From Halomonas halocynthiae DSM 14573 (GTDB taxonomy: Bacteria; Pseudomonadota; Gammaproteobacteria; Pseudomonadales; Halomonadaceae), in contig NZ_AUDZ01000014.1 of the NCBI RefSeq assembly GCF_000425725.1, forward strand, positions 62,001 to 126,000: a stretch of 64,000 bases of DNA. The letters run 5' to 3'. Each line of letters begins with the position of its first letter. The stretch's first letter is position 1. Under the pieces are notes generated by a model. That model saw nothing but the letters and a program-made list of their open reading frames with translations. It searched no databases and was not told the origin of the DNA. Position numbers and translations under genes: made by a program. Shown one piece after another: positions 20,412 to 29,839 of the stretch.

Positions 20412-20455
20412 AACGGATATCTCACGCCACCGATCTACTTTACAGAGGACACAAC

Positions 20456-21481
20456 ATGTTTAGCCTAGCACTCGGAACAGGTACCCAAAACAGCCGCGGA
20501 GAATGGCTAGAGGTCTACTATCCAGAGCCACAGCTTGAGCCCGCAGCCAGCTTAGCCCAGGCCGCTCGTCAGGCGCTTGATGCGCCAGCCGGCAATGCCG
20601 TCGTCAGCTTTTTGCCGGAACACTGCGCACCACTCGCCGACGCCCTGCGTCATGCCGGCCATGAAGACCAAGCCCAACTCGCCGAAGCACTCGCTACCAG
20701 CCAACGCCCACTGGTGGCAGTGTTTCTGGAAAATGACACCCCGCCCTCCAGTGCCCCCGAGGTCTATCTCAAGCTGCACCTGCTGTCGCACCGCCTGGTC
20801 AAACCCCATGGCGTCGACCTAACCGGCATGTTCGGCCTACTGCGCAACGTGGCTTGGACTAGCGACGGCCCTATCGACATTGACGAACTGCCAGCCCGTC
20901 GCCTCAAAGCTCGCCTTGAAGGCCGCCACCTGTCAGTAGACTGTGTCGACAAGTTTCCCAAAATGACTGACTACGTAGTGCCCGGCGGCGTACGCATCGG
21001 CGACGCCTCGCGCGTTCGCCTTGGTGCTTATCTGGGCGAAGGCACCACCGTCATGCACGAAGGCTTCGTCAACTTCAATGCCGGCACTGAAGGACCCAAC
21101 ATGATTGAGGGTCGAGTATCGGCTGGCGTCATGGTGGGTAAAGGCTCTGACCTTGGCGGCGGCTGTTCCACCATGGGCACCCTGTCAGGCGGTGGCAACA
21201 TCATCATCCGCGTTGGTGAAGGCTGCCTGATTGGAGCCAATGCGGGGATCGGCATACCGTTAGGCGACCGTTGCACAGTAGAGGCAGGCCTGTATATCAC
21301 GGCGGGTGCCAAAGTGGTGCTACTTGATGACAAAGGCCAAGATGTCGAAACCATTACAGCACGCGACCTAGCAGGCCAAAACGACCTGTTGCTACGCCGC
21401 AACTCACGCAACGGCCGCATCGAATGCTTGACCAACAAAAGCGCCATCGCGTTAAACGAAGCACTGCACGCACATAACTAA
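20456..21481 (+). CDS. dapD: Tetrahydrodipicolinate N-succinyltransferase (long, Pseudomonas-type)
   Basis: Succinylates tetrahydrodipicolinate in the diaminopimelate/lysine pathway. The 341-aa product belongs to the longer DapD class. It has an N-terminal domain of about 170 residues and then hexapeptide repeats around GVRIGDASRVRLGAYLGEGT, a trimeric beta helix. The frame is open to 20255, but ATG 20456 follows AGAGGACACAAC and gives MFSLALGTGTQN, the family N terminus; the earlier stretch overlaps the arsC-like gene. dapE follows after 31 nt. Confidence 0.96.
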   Translation: MFSLALGTGTQNSRGEWLEVYYPEPQLEPAASLAQAARQALDAPAGNAVVSFLPEHCAPLADALRHAGHEDQAQLAEALATSQRPLVAVFLENDTPPSSAPEVYLKLHLLSHRLVKPHGVDLTGMFGLLRNVAWTSDGPIDIDELPARRLKARLEGRHLSVDCVDKFPKMTDYVVPGGVRIGDASRVRLGAYLGEGTTVMHEGFVNFNAGTEGPNMIEGRVSAGVMVGKGSDLGGGCSTMGTLSGGGNIIIRVGEGCLIGANAGIGIPLGDRCTVEAGLYITAGAKVVLLDDKGQDVETITARDLAGQNDLLLRRNSRNGRIECLTNKSAIALNEALHAHN

Positions 21482-21512
21482 TACGCCCATCTATTGAGCC
21501 GCGGACAACCGA

Positions 21513-22685
21513 ATGCTCCCGATTGATACTGACGTTACCCTGAGCCCCACCCTAGAACTGGCCATGGAGCTAATGAGCCGCCCTTCCGTAACGCCTGACG
21601 ACCAAGGCTGCCAAGCATTAATGATCGAACGCCTAGAGCGCCTAGGCTTTCACATTGAGCTGCTCCCTTATGGCAACGTTGACAACTTCTGGGCGGTGCA
21701 TGGCAAGCATGGGCCGGTACTTGCTTTTGCCGGACATACCGACGTCGTACCGGCGGGCCCGCATGTTCAGTGGGAGCACCCTCCTTTCGAGCCTAACATT
21801 GATGAACACGGCATGCTGTGTGGCCGTGGCGCCGCCGACATGAAAGGTAGCCTAGCCGCCATGGTAACGGCAGCGGAGCGCTTCATTGCAGCACACCCTG
21901 ACTACCCTGGCCGCATCGCCTTTCTGATCACGTCTGACGAGGAAGGCCCTGCGGTAGACGGCACTCGCGCCGTAGTCGAACTGTTTCATGCGCGTCATGA
22001 GCGGCTAGATTACTGCATCGTCGGCGAGCCCTCCTCCAGCGAACAGGTCGGCGATGTCATCAAGAACGGACGACGCGGCTCATTAGGTGGTGTACTACAC
22101 GTCCATGGCATTCAAGGCCATGTTGCCTACCCCCACCTAGCACGCAATCCTATCCACCAGGTATTGCCAGCACTGGACGCTCTGGCCAAAGAGCACTGGG
22201 ATTCAGGCAACGCATTCTTCCCTGCAACCAGCTTTCAAATTTCCAACATTCGCAGCGGCACTGGTGCGACTAATGTGATCCCTGGCGAACTAGAGGTAAT
22301 CTTCAACTTTCGCTATTCCACCGAACTCAACCACCATCAACTAAAAGAACGCACCGAAGCCATTCTGGATGCCCACTCACTAGATTATCAGCTGGACTGG
22401 ACACTGAACGGCGAACCGTTCCTGACCGCCGAAGGCAATCTCATTGAGGCGGCGATAGCAGGCGTTAATCAAGTCACCGGGCGTCGCCCCGTACTTTCGA
22501 CATCCGGCGGCACCTCTGATGGCCGCTTTATTGCCACCCTTGGCACCCAAATCGTCGAGCTCGGGCCGCTCAACGACACTATTCACAAAATTAACGAGCG
22601 AGTGCGCGCCGCAGACCTTGACGAGCTTTCAAGCATTTACGAAAACATCCTTGCTCATCTGTTTGCCCCTGCCGCCACCGACTGA
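21513..22685 (+). CDS. dapE: Succinyl-diaminopimelate desuccinylase
   Basis: M20 dizinc peptidase-like enzyme that releases LL-diaminopimelate from its N-succinyl form. The 390-aa protein has [11 protein letters not shown] (first metal His and catalytic Asp), [15 protein letters not shown] (bridging Asp), [12 protein letters not shown] (catalytic Glu and metal Glu) and the C-terminal [14 protein letters not shown] metal His. The first ~12 residues upstream of [15 protein letters not shown] are a small extension; only a weak Shine-Dalgarno precedes ATG 21513, so the start could be slightly off. Confidence 0.96.
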   Translation: MLPIDTDVTLSPTLELAMELMSRPSVTPDDQGCQALMIERLERLGFHIELLPYGNVDNFWAVHGKHGPVLAFAGHTDVVPAGPHVQWEHPPFEPNIDEHGMLCGRGAADMKGSLAAMVTAAERFIAAHPDYPGRIAFLITSDEEGPAVDGTRAVVELFHARHERLDYCIVGEPSSSEQVGDVIKNGRRGSLGGVLHVHGIQGHVAYPHLARNPIHQVLPALDALAKEHWDSGNAFFPATSFQISNIRSGTGATNVIPGELEVIFNFRYSTELNHHQLKERTEAILDAHSLDYQLDWTLNGEPFLTAEGNLIEAAIAGVNQVTGRRPVLSTSGGTSDGRFIATLGTQIVELGPLNDTIHKINERVRAADLDELSSIYENILAHLFAPAATD

Positions 22686-22692
22686 GACCACC

Positions 22693-23082
22693 ATGGAACG
22701 CTACCCCGATATCGAAATTTATCTGGCCAGGCAGGCAAAGCGCGAGGCTATTGAAGCCTGGCTCAGCGAGACCATTGGCGCTCCAGCACTGGAGCCAGCA
22801 GGCAAGCTGCGCTGGCGTAGCCAAGGCAACTATCAAGGCGACGCTATCCCAGTACTGCTGGTAGAAAAAGCGGCTGATGGCTTCACCAGCCTATGGCTAG
22901 ACAGCCCAGCCACACCGTGGGCTACAGATGCTGAACTAGCACACGCAGCCGCCGCCGCACTAGAGTGCGAGGTGCGCTGCTCATTAGGCGGATGGCACCC
23001 AGGCGACGCTCCCGACCACTTCCTGCAGATAACAGCCGACGGCAGTGAGCACGTTATTGAATGGGTTGATTCCGGCCACTAA
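22693..23082 (+). CDS. Conserved small protein of unknown function
   Basis: I do not recognise the 129-aa product. It is acidic and soluble (no signal peptide or membrane helix), with an alpha/beta composition: a helix-rich start (IEIYLARQAKREAIEAWL), a central IPVLLVEKA strand and the C-terminal HFLQITADGSEHVIEWV. The frame is open from 22519 inside dapE, but ATG 22693, 7 nt after the dapE stop, is the sensible start. Codon use and the close spacing argue that it is a real member of the dapDE unit. Confidence 0.75.
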   Translation: MERYPDIEIYLARQAKREAIEAWLSETIGAPALEPAGKLRWRSQGNYQGDAIPVLLVEKAADGFTSLWLDSPATPWATDAELAHAAAAALECEVRCSLGGWHPGDAPDHFLQITADGSEHVIEWVDSGH

Positions 23083-23113
23083 GCCTAAGCAATATCAACC
23101 AACCCCACACAGC

Positions 23114-23151
23114 AAAACGCCCTGCTCATGACATCATGTCAAGACAGGGCG
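23114..23151 (-). terminator. Terminator of the cold-shock-domain gene
   Basis: A 7-bp CGCCCTG/CAGGGCG stem enclosing a second small hairpin. On the minus strand it is followed by TTTT. It lies between two convergent genes, about 40 nt past the stop of the minus-strand gene. On the plus strand there is no T run. Confidence 0.6.
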
Positions 23152-23190
23152 CTTCGTCATTCAACACTAGCTCAACACTAGCATTCAGTA

Positions 23191-23637
23191 TCAAGTAATC
23201 ACGGTAACATCATCAGCCTGCAATCCGCGATCATTATGGGAGGTGTGATACTTCACCTTTTGCCCCTCAGCCAGGGTGCGATGACCATGCCCACGAATTG
23301 CACGAAAATGCACAAAGACATCTTCTCCTGTGTCACGAGTGATAAACCCATACCCTTTATTGACGTTGAACCATTTGACCTCACCAATTTCTCGGCCATC
23401 ATCTTCAATCTCTATTTGCCCAGTCGACGGCGCACTCCGAGCACCACGCGCCCCCACAATCAAAGTAGCCACCAACATCAGCAAAAAAACCGCTACGACA
23501 ACAGCAACGTAGCCCTGTAACGCCAACTGGGCTGGCTGGCCACCAAACCAATCCGCAAACAGGCCGATCAACCAAGGCGCCGGCAAAGCCAGCAGCAGGC
23601 TGAAAAAACAACTGCGTAACACAACGTTTAAGTTCAT
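23191..23637 (-). CDS. Membrane-anchored cold-shock-domain protein
   Basis: A 148-aa fusion. The N-terminal half has two hydrophobic segments (about residues 6-30, [19 protein letters not shown], and 40-62, [19 protein letters not shown]). It is followed by a short acidic linker and a C-terminal cold-shock domain (about 82-148). That domain carries RNP1-like KGYGFIT and RNP2-like VFVHFRAI. Classic CspA proteins are about 70 aa and free in the cytoplasm; this one should hold the nucleic-acid-binding domain at the inner membrane. ATG 23637 is chosen because the upstream extension to 23700 lacks similarity. It is monocistronic, with hairpins on both sides. Confidence 0.85.
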   Translation of the reverse strand: MNLNVVLRSCFFSLLLALPAPWLIGLFADWFGGQPAQLALQGYVAVVVAVFLLMLVATLIVGARGARSAPSTGQIEIEDDGREIGEVKWFNVNKGYGFITRDTGEDVFVHFRAIRGHGHRTLAEGQKVKYHTSHNDRGLQADDVTVIT

Positions 23638-23835
23638 AACCCGTAAATACTCTCTTATTGGATTCAAACAAGGACAGACAAGGGAAACCCATAGCACCAC
23701 ACAAAATGCGCCTAAGGCCCCGATAACATGCAGACACTGCGATAAACAGCAGTGTCAGGCTTAATGATTCTACCATAATTAGAAAAATCAAGCCCTATTA
23801 CCGTCAACAACACAACTAGACACAGAGCGAAGAAA

Positions 23836-23867
23836 CAATAACGCCGACACTAAGGCCGGCGTTATTG
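23836..23867 (-). terminator. Terminator downstream of maeB
   Basis: A perfect 11-bp inverted repeat (CAATAACGCCG and its complement) with a 10-nt loop, about 20 nt past the maeB stop. A T-rich but interrupted tract follows on the minus strand. Confidence 0.65.
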
Positions 23868-23888
23868 CGTCTTTTCATAGTAAAAACA

Positions 23889-25160
23889 TCAACCACCATA
23901 AACATCTTCTACCGTACTCAACGGGTAGTGAGACGGGTAAGGTTTACGGGCCACACCCGAGTCTACCGCTGCTTGAGCCACAGCCGACGACAGCCGCCCC
24001 AGCAAACGCCCATCTACCGGTGTAGGAATGATGTAGTCGCAACCAAAAGCCATACTCTCCCTACCATAGGCTTCAAGCACACTCTGCGGCACTGGCTCGC
24101 GAGCCAGGTCTTTGAGGGCATGAACAGCAGCAATTTTCATTTCTTCATTAATACGCGTCGCACGAACGTCCAGCGCACCACGGAAAATGAAAGGAAAACC
24201 TAGCACATTATTCACTTGGTTCGGGTAGTCAGAACGGCCCGTGGCCATAATGACATCAGCGCGTGTCTCGCGAGCCAGTTTCGGATCAATCTCAGGGTCT
24301 GGATTAGTACAGGCAAAAACCACGGGATCAGGTGCCATCTTACGAATATGGTCAGCCGTCATTAATCCAGGGCCGGACAGCCCGACAAATACATCAGCAC
24401 CGTCAATAGCATCATCCAGAGTGCGTTTATCCGTTTCAATGGCAAACATCGCCTTGTATTGATTAAGGTCCTGTCGTCCAGTGTGAATCACGCCCTTGCG
24501 ATCCAACATAACCAAGTTTTCAGCACGCGCACCACAAGCCACCAAGAGTTTCATGCAGGCGATAGCCGCTGCTCCGGCACCCAAACATACGATTCGTGCG
24601 TGCGATAACGACTTACCGGCAATATCTAACGCATTCAGCATTCCCGCTGCCGTCACAATGGCTGTGCCATGCTGATCATCGTGGAACACTGGGATGTTGC
24701 ACTGATCAATCAGCGCCCGCTCAATTTCAAAACATTCTGGCGCCTTGATATCCTCAAGATTAATGCCACCCCACGTATCCGCAATGCGGGCGACAGTGTC
24801 GATAAACGCCTGAGGGCTTTCTGCATTTACCTCAACATCAGTTGAGTTAATTCCAGCAAAACGCTTGAACAGCACACCCTTACCTTCCATCACCGGTTTG
24901 CTAGCCATTGGTCCTAGATTACCCAGACCAAGGATCGCTGTGCCGTCAGTAATCACCGCGACCATATTACCTTTACCGGTATACTGATAAACATTTTCTG
25001 GGTCGCGGGCAATTTCACGAACGGGCTCAGCCACTCCCGGACTATAAGCCAAAGAGAGGTCTCTAGCTGTAGCAGTTGGCTTAGTTAGCTCTACGGACAG
25101 CTTGCCGGGGATAGGGGATGAGTGGTAATCCAGCGCTGCCTGCTTGTTCGCGTCGGTCAT
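23889..25160 (-). CDS. maeB: NADP-dependent malic enzyme, short form
   Basis: Oxidative decarboxylation of malate to pyruvate with NAD(P)H. The 423-aa protein has the malic enzyme N-terminal domain (LAYSPGVAEPVREIA, TDGTAILGLGNLGP) and the NAD-binding domain (IVCLGAGAAAIACM). Catalytic-region segments FHDDQHGTAIV and CTNPDPEI are present. It lacks the C-terminal phosphotransacetylase domain of E. coli MaeB and matches the short form found in Pseudomonas. The frame extends to 25226, but ATG 25160 (MTDANKQAALDYH) is the family start. Confidence 0.93.
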   Translation of the reverse strand: MTDANKQAALDYHSSPIPGKLSVELTKPTATARDLSLAYSPGVAEPVREIARDPENVYQYTGKGNMVAVITDGTAILGLGNLGPMASKPVMEGKGVLFKRFAGINSTDVEVNAESPQAFIDTVARIADTWGGINLEDIKAPECFEIERALIDQCNIPVFHDDQHGTAIVTAAGMLNALDIAGKSLSHARIVCLGAGAAAIACMKLLVACGARAENLVMLDRKGVIHTGRQDLNQYKAMFAIETDKRTLDDAIDGADVFVGLSGPGLMTADHIRKMAPDPVVFACTNPDPEIDPKLARETRADVIMATGRSDYPNQVNNVLGFPFIFRGALDVRATRINEEMKIAAVHALKDLAREPVPQSVLEAYGRESMAFGCDYIIPTPVDGRLLGRLSSAVAQAAVDSGVARKPYPSHYPLSTVEDVYGG

Positions 25161-25318
25161 GCTTGTTATATCCGCAATAATTATGGAAGGGGAAGGACGT
25201 GGCTCAGCGTATAAAATACCCTTCAATTTCTCAACTCAGCTCACGCTGTTGAAGAACGAGAAACATCACAAAGAGCAATTATGCAAAACCCGCGTGAACG
25301 GCTGCGCCGGAGCATCAA

Positions 25319-25346
25319 CAAAAAAACCCGCCAAACGGCGGGTTTT
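25319..25346 (-). terminator. rpmE terminator
   Basis: A 10-bp stem (AAAACCCGCC and its complement) with loop AAAC and a run of at least seven T on the minus strand, about 45 nt past the rpmE stop. The plus-strand side has only four T. Confidence 0.85.
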
Positions 25347-25389
25347 GTTCAGCACCATAAAGACGCCGCAGCACTTAGTACTTAGGTAC

Positions 25390-25602
25390 TTAGCGCTTAA
25401 CCGCCGCGCCAAAACGCTTGTTAAAGCGCTCAACACGACCACCACTGGAAGCTTGTTTCTGCTTGCCGGTGTAGAACGGGTGGCACTGAGAGCACACATC
25501 CAAATTAAAGTCGTGGTTGGATGTTGAACCTACTTCGAAGGTAGCGCCACAGGAGCAAGTTGCGCTAACCGCCTTGTAATCGGGGTGAATACCTTGTTTC
25601 AT
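25390..25602 (-). CDS. rpmE: 50S ribosomal protein L31, zinc-binding form
   Basis: 70-aa large-subunit protein of the intersubunit bridge. The C+ form is clear: CSCG near residue 15 and [13 protein letters not shown] near 35 supply the zinc cysteines. In zinc starvation such proteins are often replaced by a C- paralogue, which is not in this window. The upstream extension to 25656 is not used; ATG 25602 gives [10 protein letters not shown], the family start. Divergent from priA. Confidence 0.98.
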   Translation of the reverse strand: MKQGIHPDYKAVSATCSCGATFEVGSTSNHDFNLDVCSQCHPFYTGKQKQASSGGRVERFNKRFGAAVKR

Positions 25603-25710
25603 CTTGAGCCTCATCGAGCAGTATGCCGCCACCTGATCCATTGCCAAGCACCGCATACGGGTTATGGAATATGCTAACCGGCACCTTCATCCACCCAGCC
25701 ATGATGACCC

Positions 25711-28005
25711 ATGGTGGTAAAAGCGACCCAGCATCCTAACAGAACCAATCGCGGAGGCCAATTGCCCGACACTACATTACCGTCACGCCCTCGCATTCTT
25801 GGCATCGCAATCCCTTCTCCATTGCGCCGCCTATTCGACTACCGGCCTGGCTCTGACTGCCCCGAACAAGGCTGGCAGCCTGGCGTGCGCGTTCGCGTTT
25901 CTTTTGGTAACCGTCAGGTGGTTGGCATTGTTATCGAATGTCGCAACCAAAGCGACGTGCCAGACAACAAGCTCAAAACAATTGATGCGTGCCTGGACAC
26001 TCACCCACTGCCAGCAGATTGGTTATGGCTATGCCAGTTTACCGCTCGCTACTATCAACATGCCCTGGGCGATACCCTGCACCACGCGTTACCCGCCAGG
26101 CTACGGCAAGGCCAAGCGCTTGAAACCCAAACTCGAGAATACTGGCGCCTCACCTCCCAAGGGCACCAGACTCCATCTGGCGAGCCGGCTCGCGCACCAC
26201 GCCAGGCCGCTCTGCTGGAGATGCTGCGCCAACACCCATCCGGGCTGGTCAAGCAGGCTATCATGGCTCAGTCCTTCACCCAGCCACAGCTTAATGCCTT
26301 GGCAAGCAAAGGGCTTATTGCGGCCTCACAACATCCGCTGACAGGCTCGCCAGAACAGGCTGATAACGGTTTTCTTGCCGAACCAACACTCCCACTAAAC
26401 CGCGAACAATCCTCTGCGCTAGCCACGGTACACGAACAACTTGATGCCTTTAATCCGTGCTTGCTTCACGGCGTTACAGGTAGCGGTAAAACCGAAATTT
26501 ACTTACAGCTGATCGAGGCCATAGTCAGTCGCGGCCGTCAGGCGCTAGTACTGATCCCCGAGATCAGCCTGACACCACAGACCCTGTCGCGCTTTCGCCG
26601 ACGCTTCCGCCTACCTGTTGTGGCACTACATTCAGGGCTCAGCGACAACGAACGACTGGATGCCTGGGAATCCGCAGCCAGTGGACGCGCACGCATCGTC
26701 ATCGGCACGCGCTCAGCTATTTTTACACCACTAAAACGCCCAGGGGTCATCATTGTCGATGAAGAGCACGACAGCTCATTCAAGCAGCAGGACGGACTGC
26801 GTTATCACGCCCGCGATCTTGCCGTCGTACGCGCTCAACACGCAGAGATTCCACTGGTTATGGGTAGCGCCACACCATCGCTGGAAAGTCTGCAACGCGC
26901 CCTGAGCGGACACTACCGCCACCTCAGACTGACCCAGCGTGCCACACGCCACGCCCCCGCAAAACTCGAGCTAGTTGATATACGCGGCCGAGTACGCCAC
27001 GGCGGACTCACCCCACCCGTGCAAAAACAAATCGCCGCCACTATCGCCGCTGGACACCAAGTACTGGTGTTTATCAATCGGCGCGGGTTTTCTCCCACGT
27101 TGTCCTGCCATACTTGCGGCTGGATAGCCGACTGCGAACACTGTGATGCCAGAATGACGCTGCATCGCCAGCCGCCCCTGTTAGTCTGTCACCATTGCGA
27201 TCATCGCCGCCCTCAACCTGCTACTTGCCCAAATTGCGGTAGCGGTGATGTACGTCCGCAGGGCACTGGCACTGAGCGCAGCGAAGAAACGCTTGCCGAA
27301 CTGTTCCCTGACACACCAGTTCACCGTATCGACCGAGACAGCACACGCCGCCGCGACTCGCTAGAGCAAATACTCAACGAAGTCCGTCGTGGTGAACCTT
27401 GCCTGCTGGTCGGCACCCAGATGCTAGCCAAAGGCCACCACCTGCCTCATGTCACACTAGTTGTCGTCCTCAATGCTGACGCAGGCTTGTACGCCAGCGA
27501 CTTCAGGGCGCTTGAGCACAGCGCCCAACTACTGGAGCAAGTGGCGGGCCGCGCCGGGCGTGCAGAGTTACCTGGGCGAGTTCTGGTACAAACTCTGCAC
27601 GCCGACGACCCAAACCTACGTTTACTTGCCAATGAAGGCTACAATGCCCTAGCCGAGCAACTATTAGAGGAGCGCCGCAGTGCGGCGCTTCCCCCTTTTC
27701 GCTTTTTGGCATTGCTACGAGTAGAAAGTCCTCGCGAGGATCAGGCGAGTGAACTGGCAGAAGCCGCGGCTGGTGCACTTCGTCAACAATTGCAACATCG
27801 AGAACTCCCTGTCGACTGTCTCGGCCCAGTACCGGCTCCGATGGAACGCCGACAAGGTCGCTATCATCTACAGTTGCTATTAAGCGCCGCCAAACGCAGC
27901 CAACTGCATGAAGCCAGCGCCTGGCTTGTCACTTGGCTTGAGGCCGAACCTCGTGCACGACGAGCCCGCTGGTCACTGGATATCGACCCACAAACACTCA
28001 GTTAA
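25711..28005 (+). CDS. priA: Primosomal protein N', replication restart helicase
   Basis: 3'-5' superfamily 2 helicase that recognises stalled forks and reloads the replisome. The 764-aa product has the N-terminal DNA-binding region (IAIPSPLRRLFDYRPG), Walker A HGVTGSGKTEIYL near residue 250, the DEEH box VDEEHDSSF, and paired zinc cysteines (CHTCGWIADCEHCD, CHHCDHRRPQPATCPNCG, residues 465-510). Start choice is open: ATG 25711 has no clear Shine-Dalgarno, while TTG 25762 follows GGAGG and would remove 17 non-conserved residues. Confidence 0.96.
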   Translation: MVVKATQHPNRTNRGGQLPDTTLPSRPRILGIAIPSPLRRLFDYRPGSDCPEQGWQPGVRVRVSFGNRQVVGIVIECRNQSDVPDNKLKTIDACLDTHPLPADWLWLCQFTARYYQHALGDTLHHALPARLRQGQALETQTREYWRLTSQGHQTPSGEPARAPRQAALLEMLRQHPSGLVKQAIMAQSFTQPQLNALASKGLIAASQHPLTGSPEQADNGFLAEPTLPLNREQSSALATVHEQLDAFNPCLLHGVTGSGKTEIYLQLIEAIVSRGRQALVLIPEISLTPQTLSRFRRRFRLPVVALHSGLSDNERLDAWESAASGRARIVIGTRSAIFTPLKRPGVIIVDEEHDSSFKQQDGLRYHARDLAVVRAQHAEIPLVMGSATPSLESLQRALSGHYRHLRLTQRATRHAPAKLELVDIRGRVRHGGLTPPVQKQIAATIAAGHQVLVFINRRGFSPTLSCHTCGWIADCEHCDARMTLHRQPPLLVCHHCDHRRPQPATCPNCGSGDVRPQGTGTERSEETLAELFPDTPVHRIDRDSTRRRDSLEQILNEVRRGEPCLLVGTQMLAKGHHLPHVTLVVVLNADAGLYASDFRALEHSAQLLEQVAGRAGRAELPGRVLVQTLHADDPNLRLLANEGYNALAEQLLEERRSAALPPFRFLALLRVESPREDQASELAEAAAGALRQQLQHRELPVDCLGPVPAPMERRQGRYHLQLLLSAAKRSQLHEASAWLVTWLEAEPRARRARWSLDIDPQTLS

Positions 28006-28150
28006 ACACTCACCAGCGGCCCAATATTCCAAACTCCGCCAGCACTAGGCTTTAAAGCCGCGCCGTGATTGTCGATAATACATCACCGTGCCCTATGCCC
28101 GCCGTCGGGCGAATTACATTTTGCCTGCGTCACAGGACTTCTGAGATTCC

Positions 28151-29836
28151 ATGAAAGAGACGATCATTACGCTGCTTGAAGGCGCGTTGAACCAGCTTAA
28201 ACGCCAGGGCCAGCTGCCCGACGACATCCAGCCATCCATCAAGGTTGATCCTACCCGCGATAAAACGCATGGCGACTACGCCACAAACCTCGCGCTGATG
28301 CTGGCCAAGCCTGCTGGAAAAAAGCCTCGCGAGCTTGCCGAGGCCATCATTGCCGCCTTACCTGCCAGCACGGCATTACGCCAAGTCGAAATTGCCGGGC
28401 CTGGTTTTATCAACTTTTTCGCGGCCACCGATGCGGCAGCCCAAGTGATACGTCACGCCCTGGAAGCCGGCGATGCTTTTGGCCGCAGCCTTGTTGGCCA
28501 AGGTGAAAAAGTGCAGGTCGAGTTCGTTTCTGCCAACCCCACCGGCCCGCTACACGTTGGTCATGGCCGAGGGGCTGCCATTGGTGACAGCCTGTGTCGC
28601 CTGCTGGAGGCTACCGGATATACCGTCACACGCGAATTTTATTACAACGATGCCGGTGCCCAAATCAGCAACCTAGCACGCTCAGTACAAGCCCGTGCTA
28701 AAGGCGTTGAACCCGACCAAGACGGCTGGCCTGCTGACGGCTATCGCGGCGGCTATATCAGCGATGTTGCCAAATCCTACCTAAACAAAGAAAGCGTTCA
28801 TGCCGACGACCGTCAGGTCACGGCGGATGGCAACCCCGACGACCTCGATGCGATCCGCGACTTCGCCGTAGCGTACTTACGTCGTGAGCAAGATCTTGAC
28901 TTACGTGCCTTCGGTGTAGAATTCGATGTCTATTTTCTCGAATCTTCGCTATATGCGGATGGCAAGGTTGAAGCCACCGCAGCACGGTTAACTGAAAACG
29001 GCCACACCTACCAGCACGACGGTGCCACTTGGCTGCGTACCACCGATTTCGGTGACGACAAAGATCGCGTGATGCGTAAAACCGATGGCGGCTACACCTA
29101 CTTCTTGCCCGATGTCGCTTACCATCAGGACAAGTGGCAGCGCGGATTCACCACCGTTATCAATGAGCAAGGCGCAGACCACCACTCAACGGTGACTCGC
29201 GTGCGTGCTGGCTTACAGGCACTTGAAACCGGGATTCCCCAAGGCTGGCCCGACTACGTGCTGCACCAGATGGTGCTGGTTACCCGCTCAGGTGTTGAAG
29301 TAAAACTCTCCAAGCGCGCGGGTAGCTACGTCACTCTGCGTGACCTGATCGATGAAGTTGGCCGCGACGCAACCCGCTTCTTTCTGGCGGCCCGCCGGGC
29401 TGACTCACAGCTAACATTTGATATCGACCTAGCGCGCTCCCAGTCCAACGATAACCCCGTGTATTACATTCAGTATGCCCACGCCAGGGTCTGCAGCATG
29501 CTGCGCAAAGCCGATGCAGAAGGCATGCCTTTCGACCTCGACCAAGCCATGGATAACTTGGCATTACTGGAGGCCGAGCAAGAAAAAGCCGTCATCAACC
29601 GGCTTGCCCGCTTCCCCGAAGTAATAGAGCACGCAGCCACGTCTCGCGAGCCCCAGCAAGTTGCCCAATATCTACAAGACCTCGCTGGCGAGTTCCATAC
29701 TTGCTACAACGCCGTAAAAGTGATGGTCGAAGACGACGCTCAGCGCAATGCCCGCCTGGCCCTCGGACTGGCCACGCGACAAGTATTACGCAACGGCCTT
29801 GACCTGATGGGCGTCAGTGCGCCGGAGGAGATGTAG
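28151..29836 (+). CDS. argS: Arginyl-tRNA synthetase
   Basis: Class I aminoacyl-tRNA synthetase charging tRNA-Arg, two genes for which lie at the right end of this window. The 561-aa protein has the N-terminal Add1 domain, the HIGH equivalent in [16 protein letters not shown] (near residue 130), a degenerate KMSKS at KLSKRAG (near 385) and a DALR anticodon-binding domain at the C terminus ending [13 protein letters not shown]. The SPOR gene follows after 3 nt. Confidence 0.98.
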   Translation: MKETIITLLEGALNQLKRQGQLPDDIQPSIKVDPTRDKTHGDYATNLALMLAKPAGKKPRELAEAIIAALPASTALRQVEIAGPGFINFFAATDAAAQVIRHALEAGDAFGRSLVGQGEKVQVEFVSANPTGPLHVGHGRGAAIGDSLCRLLEATGYTVTREFYYNDAGAQISNLARSVQARAKGVEPDQDGWPADGYRGGYISDVAKSYLNKESVHADDRQVTADGNPDDLDAIRDFAVAYLRREQDLDLRAFGVEFDVYFLESSLYADGKVEATAARLTENGHTYQHDGATWLRTTDFGDDKDRVMRKTDGGYTYFLPDVAYHQDKWQRGFTTVINEQGADHHSTVTRVRAGLQALETGIPQGWPDYVLHQMVLVTRSGVEVKLSKRAGSYVTLRDLIDEVGRDATRFFLAARRADSQLTFDIDLARSQSNDNPVYYIQYAHARVCSMLRKADAEGMPFDLDQAMDNLALLEAEQEKAVINRLARFPEVIEHAATSREPQQVAQYLQDLAGEFHTCYNAVKVMVEDDAQRNARLALGLATRQVLRNGLDLMGVSAPEEM

Positions 29837-29839
29837 CCG

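Noticed and set aside
28079-28120. Possible hairpin/promoter between priA and argS
   Set aside because: A GCCCG/CGGGC stem without a T run and GATAAT-like sequences without a -35; too weak to call.
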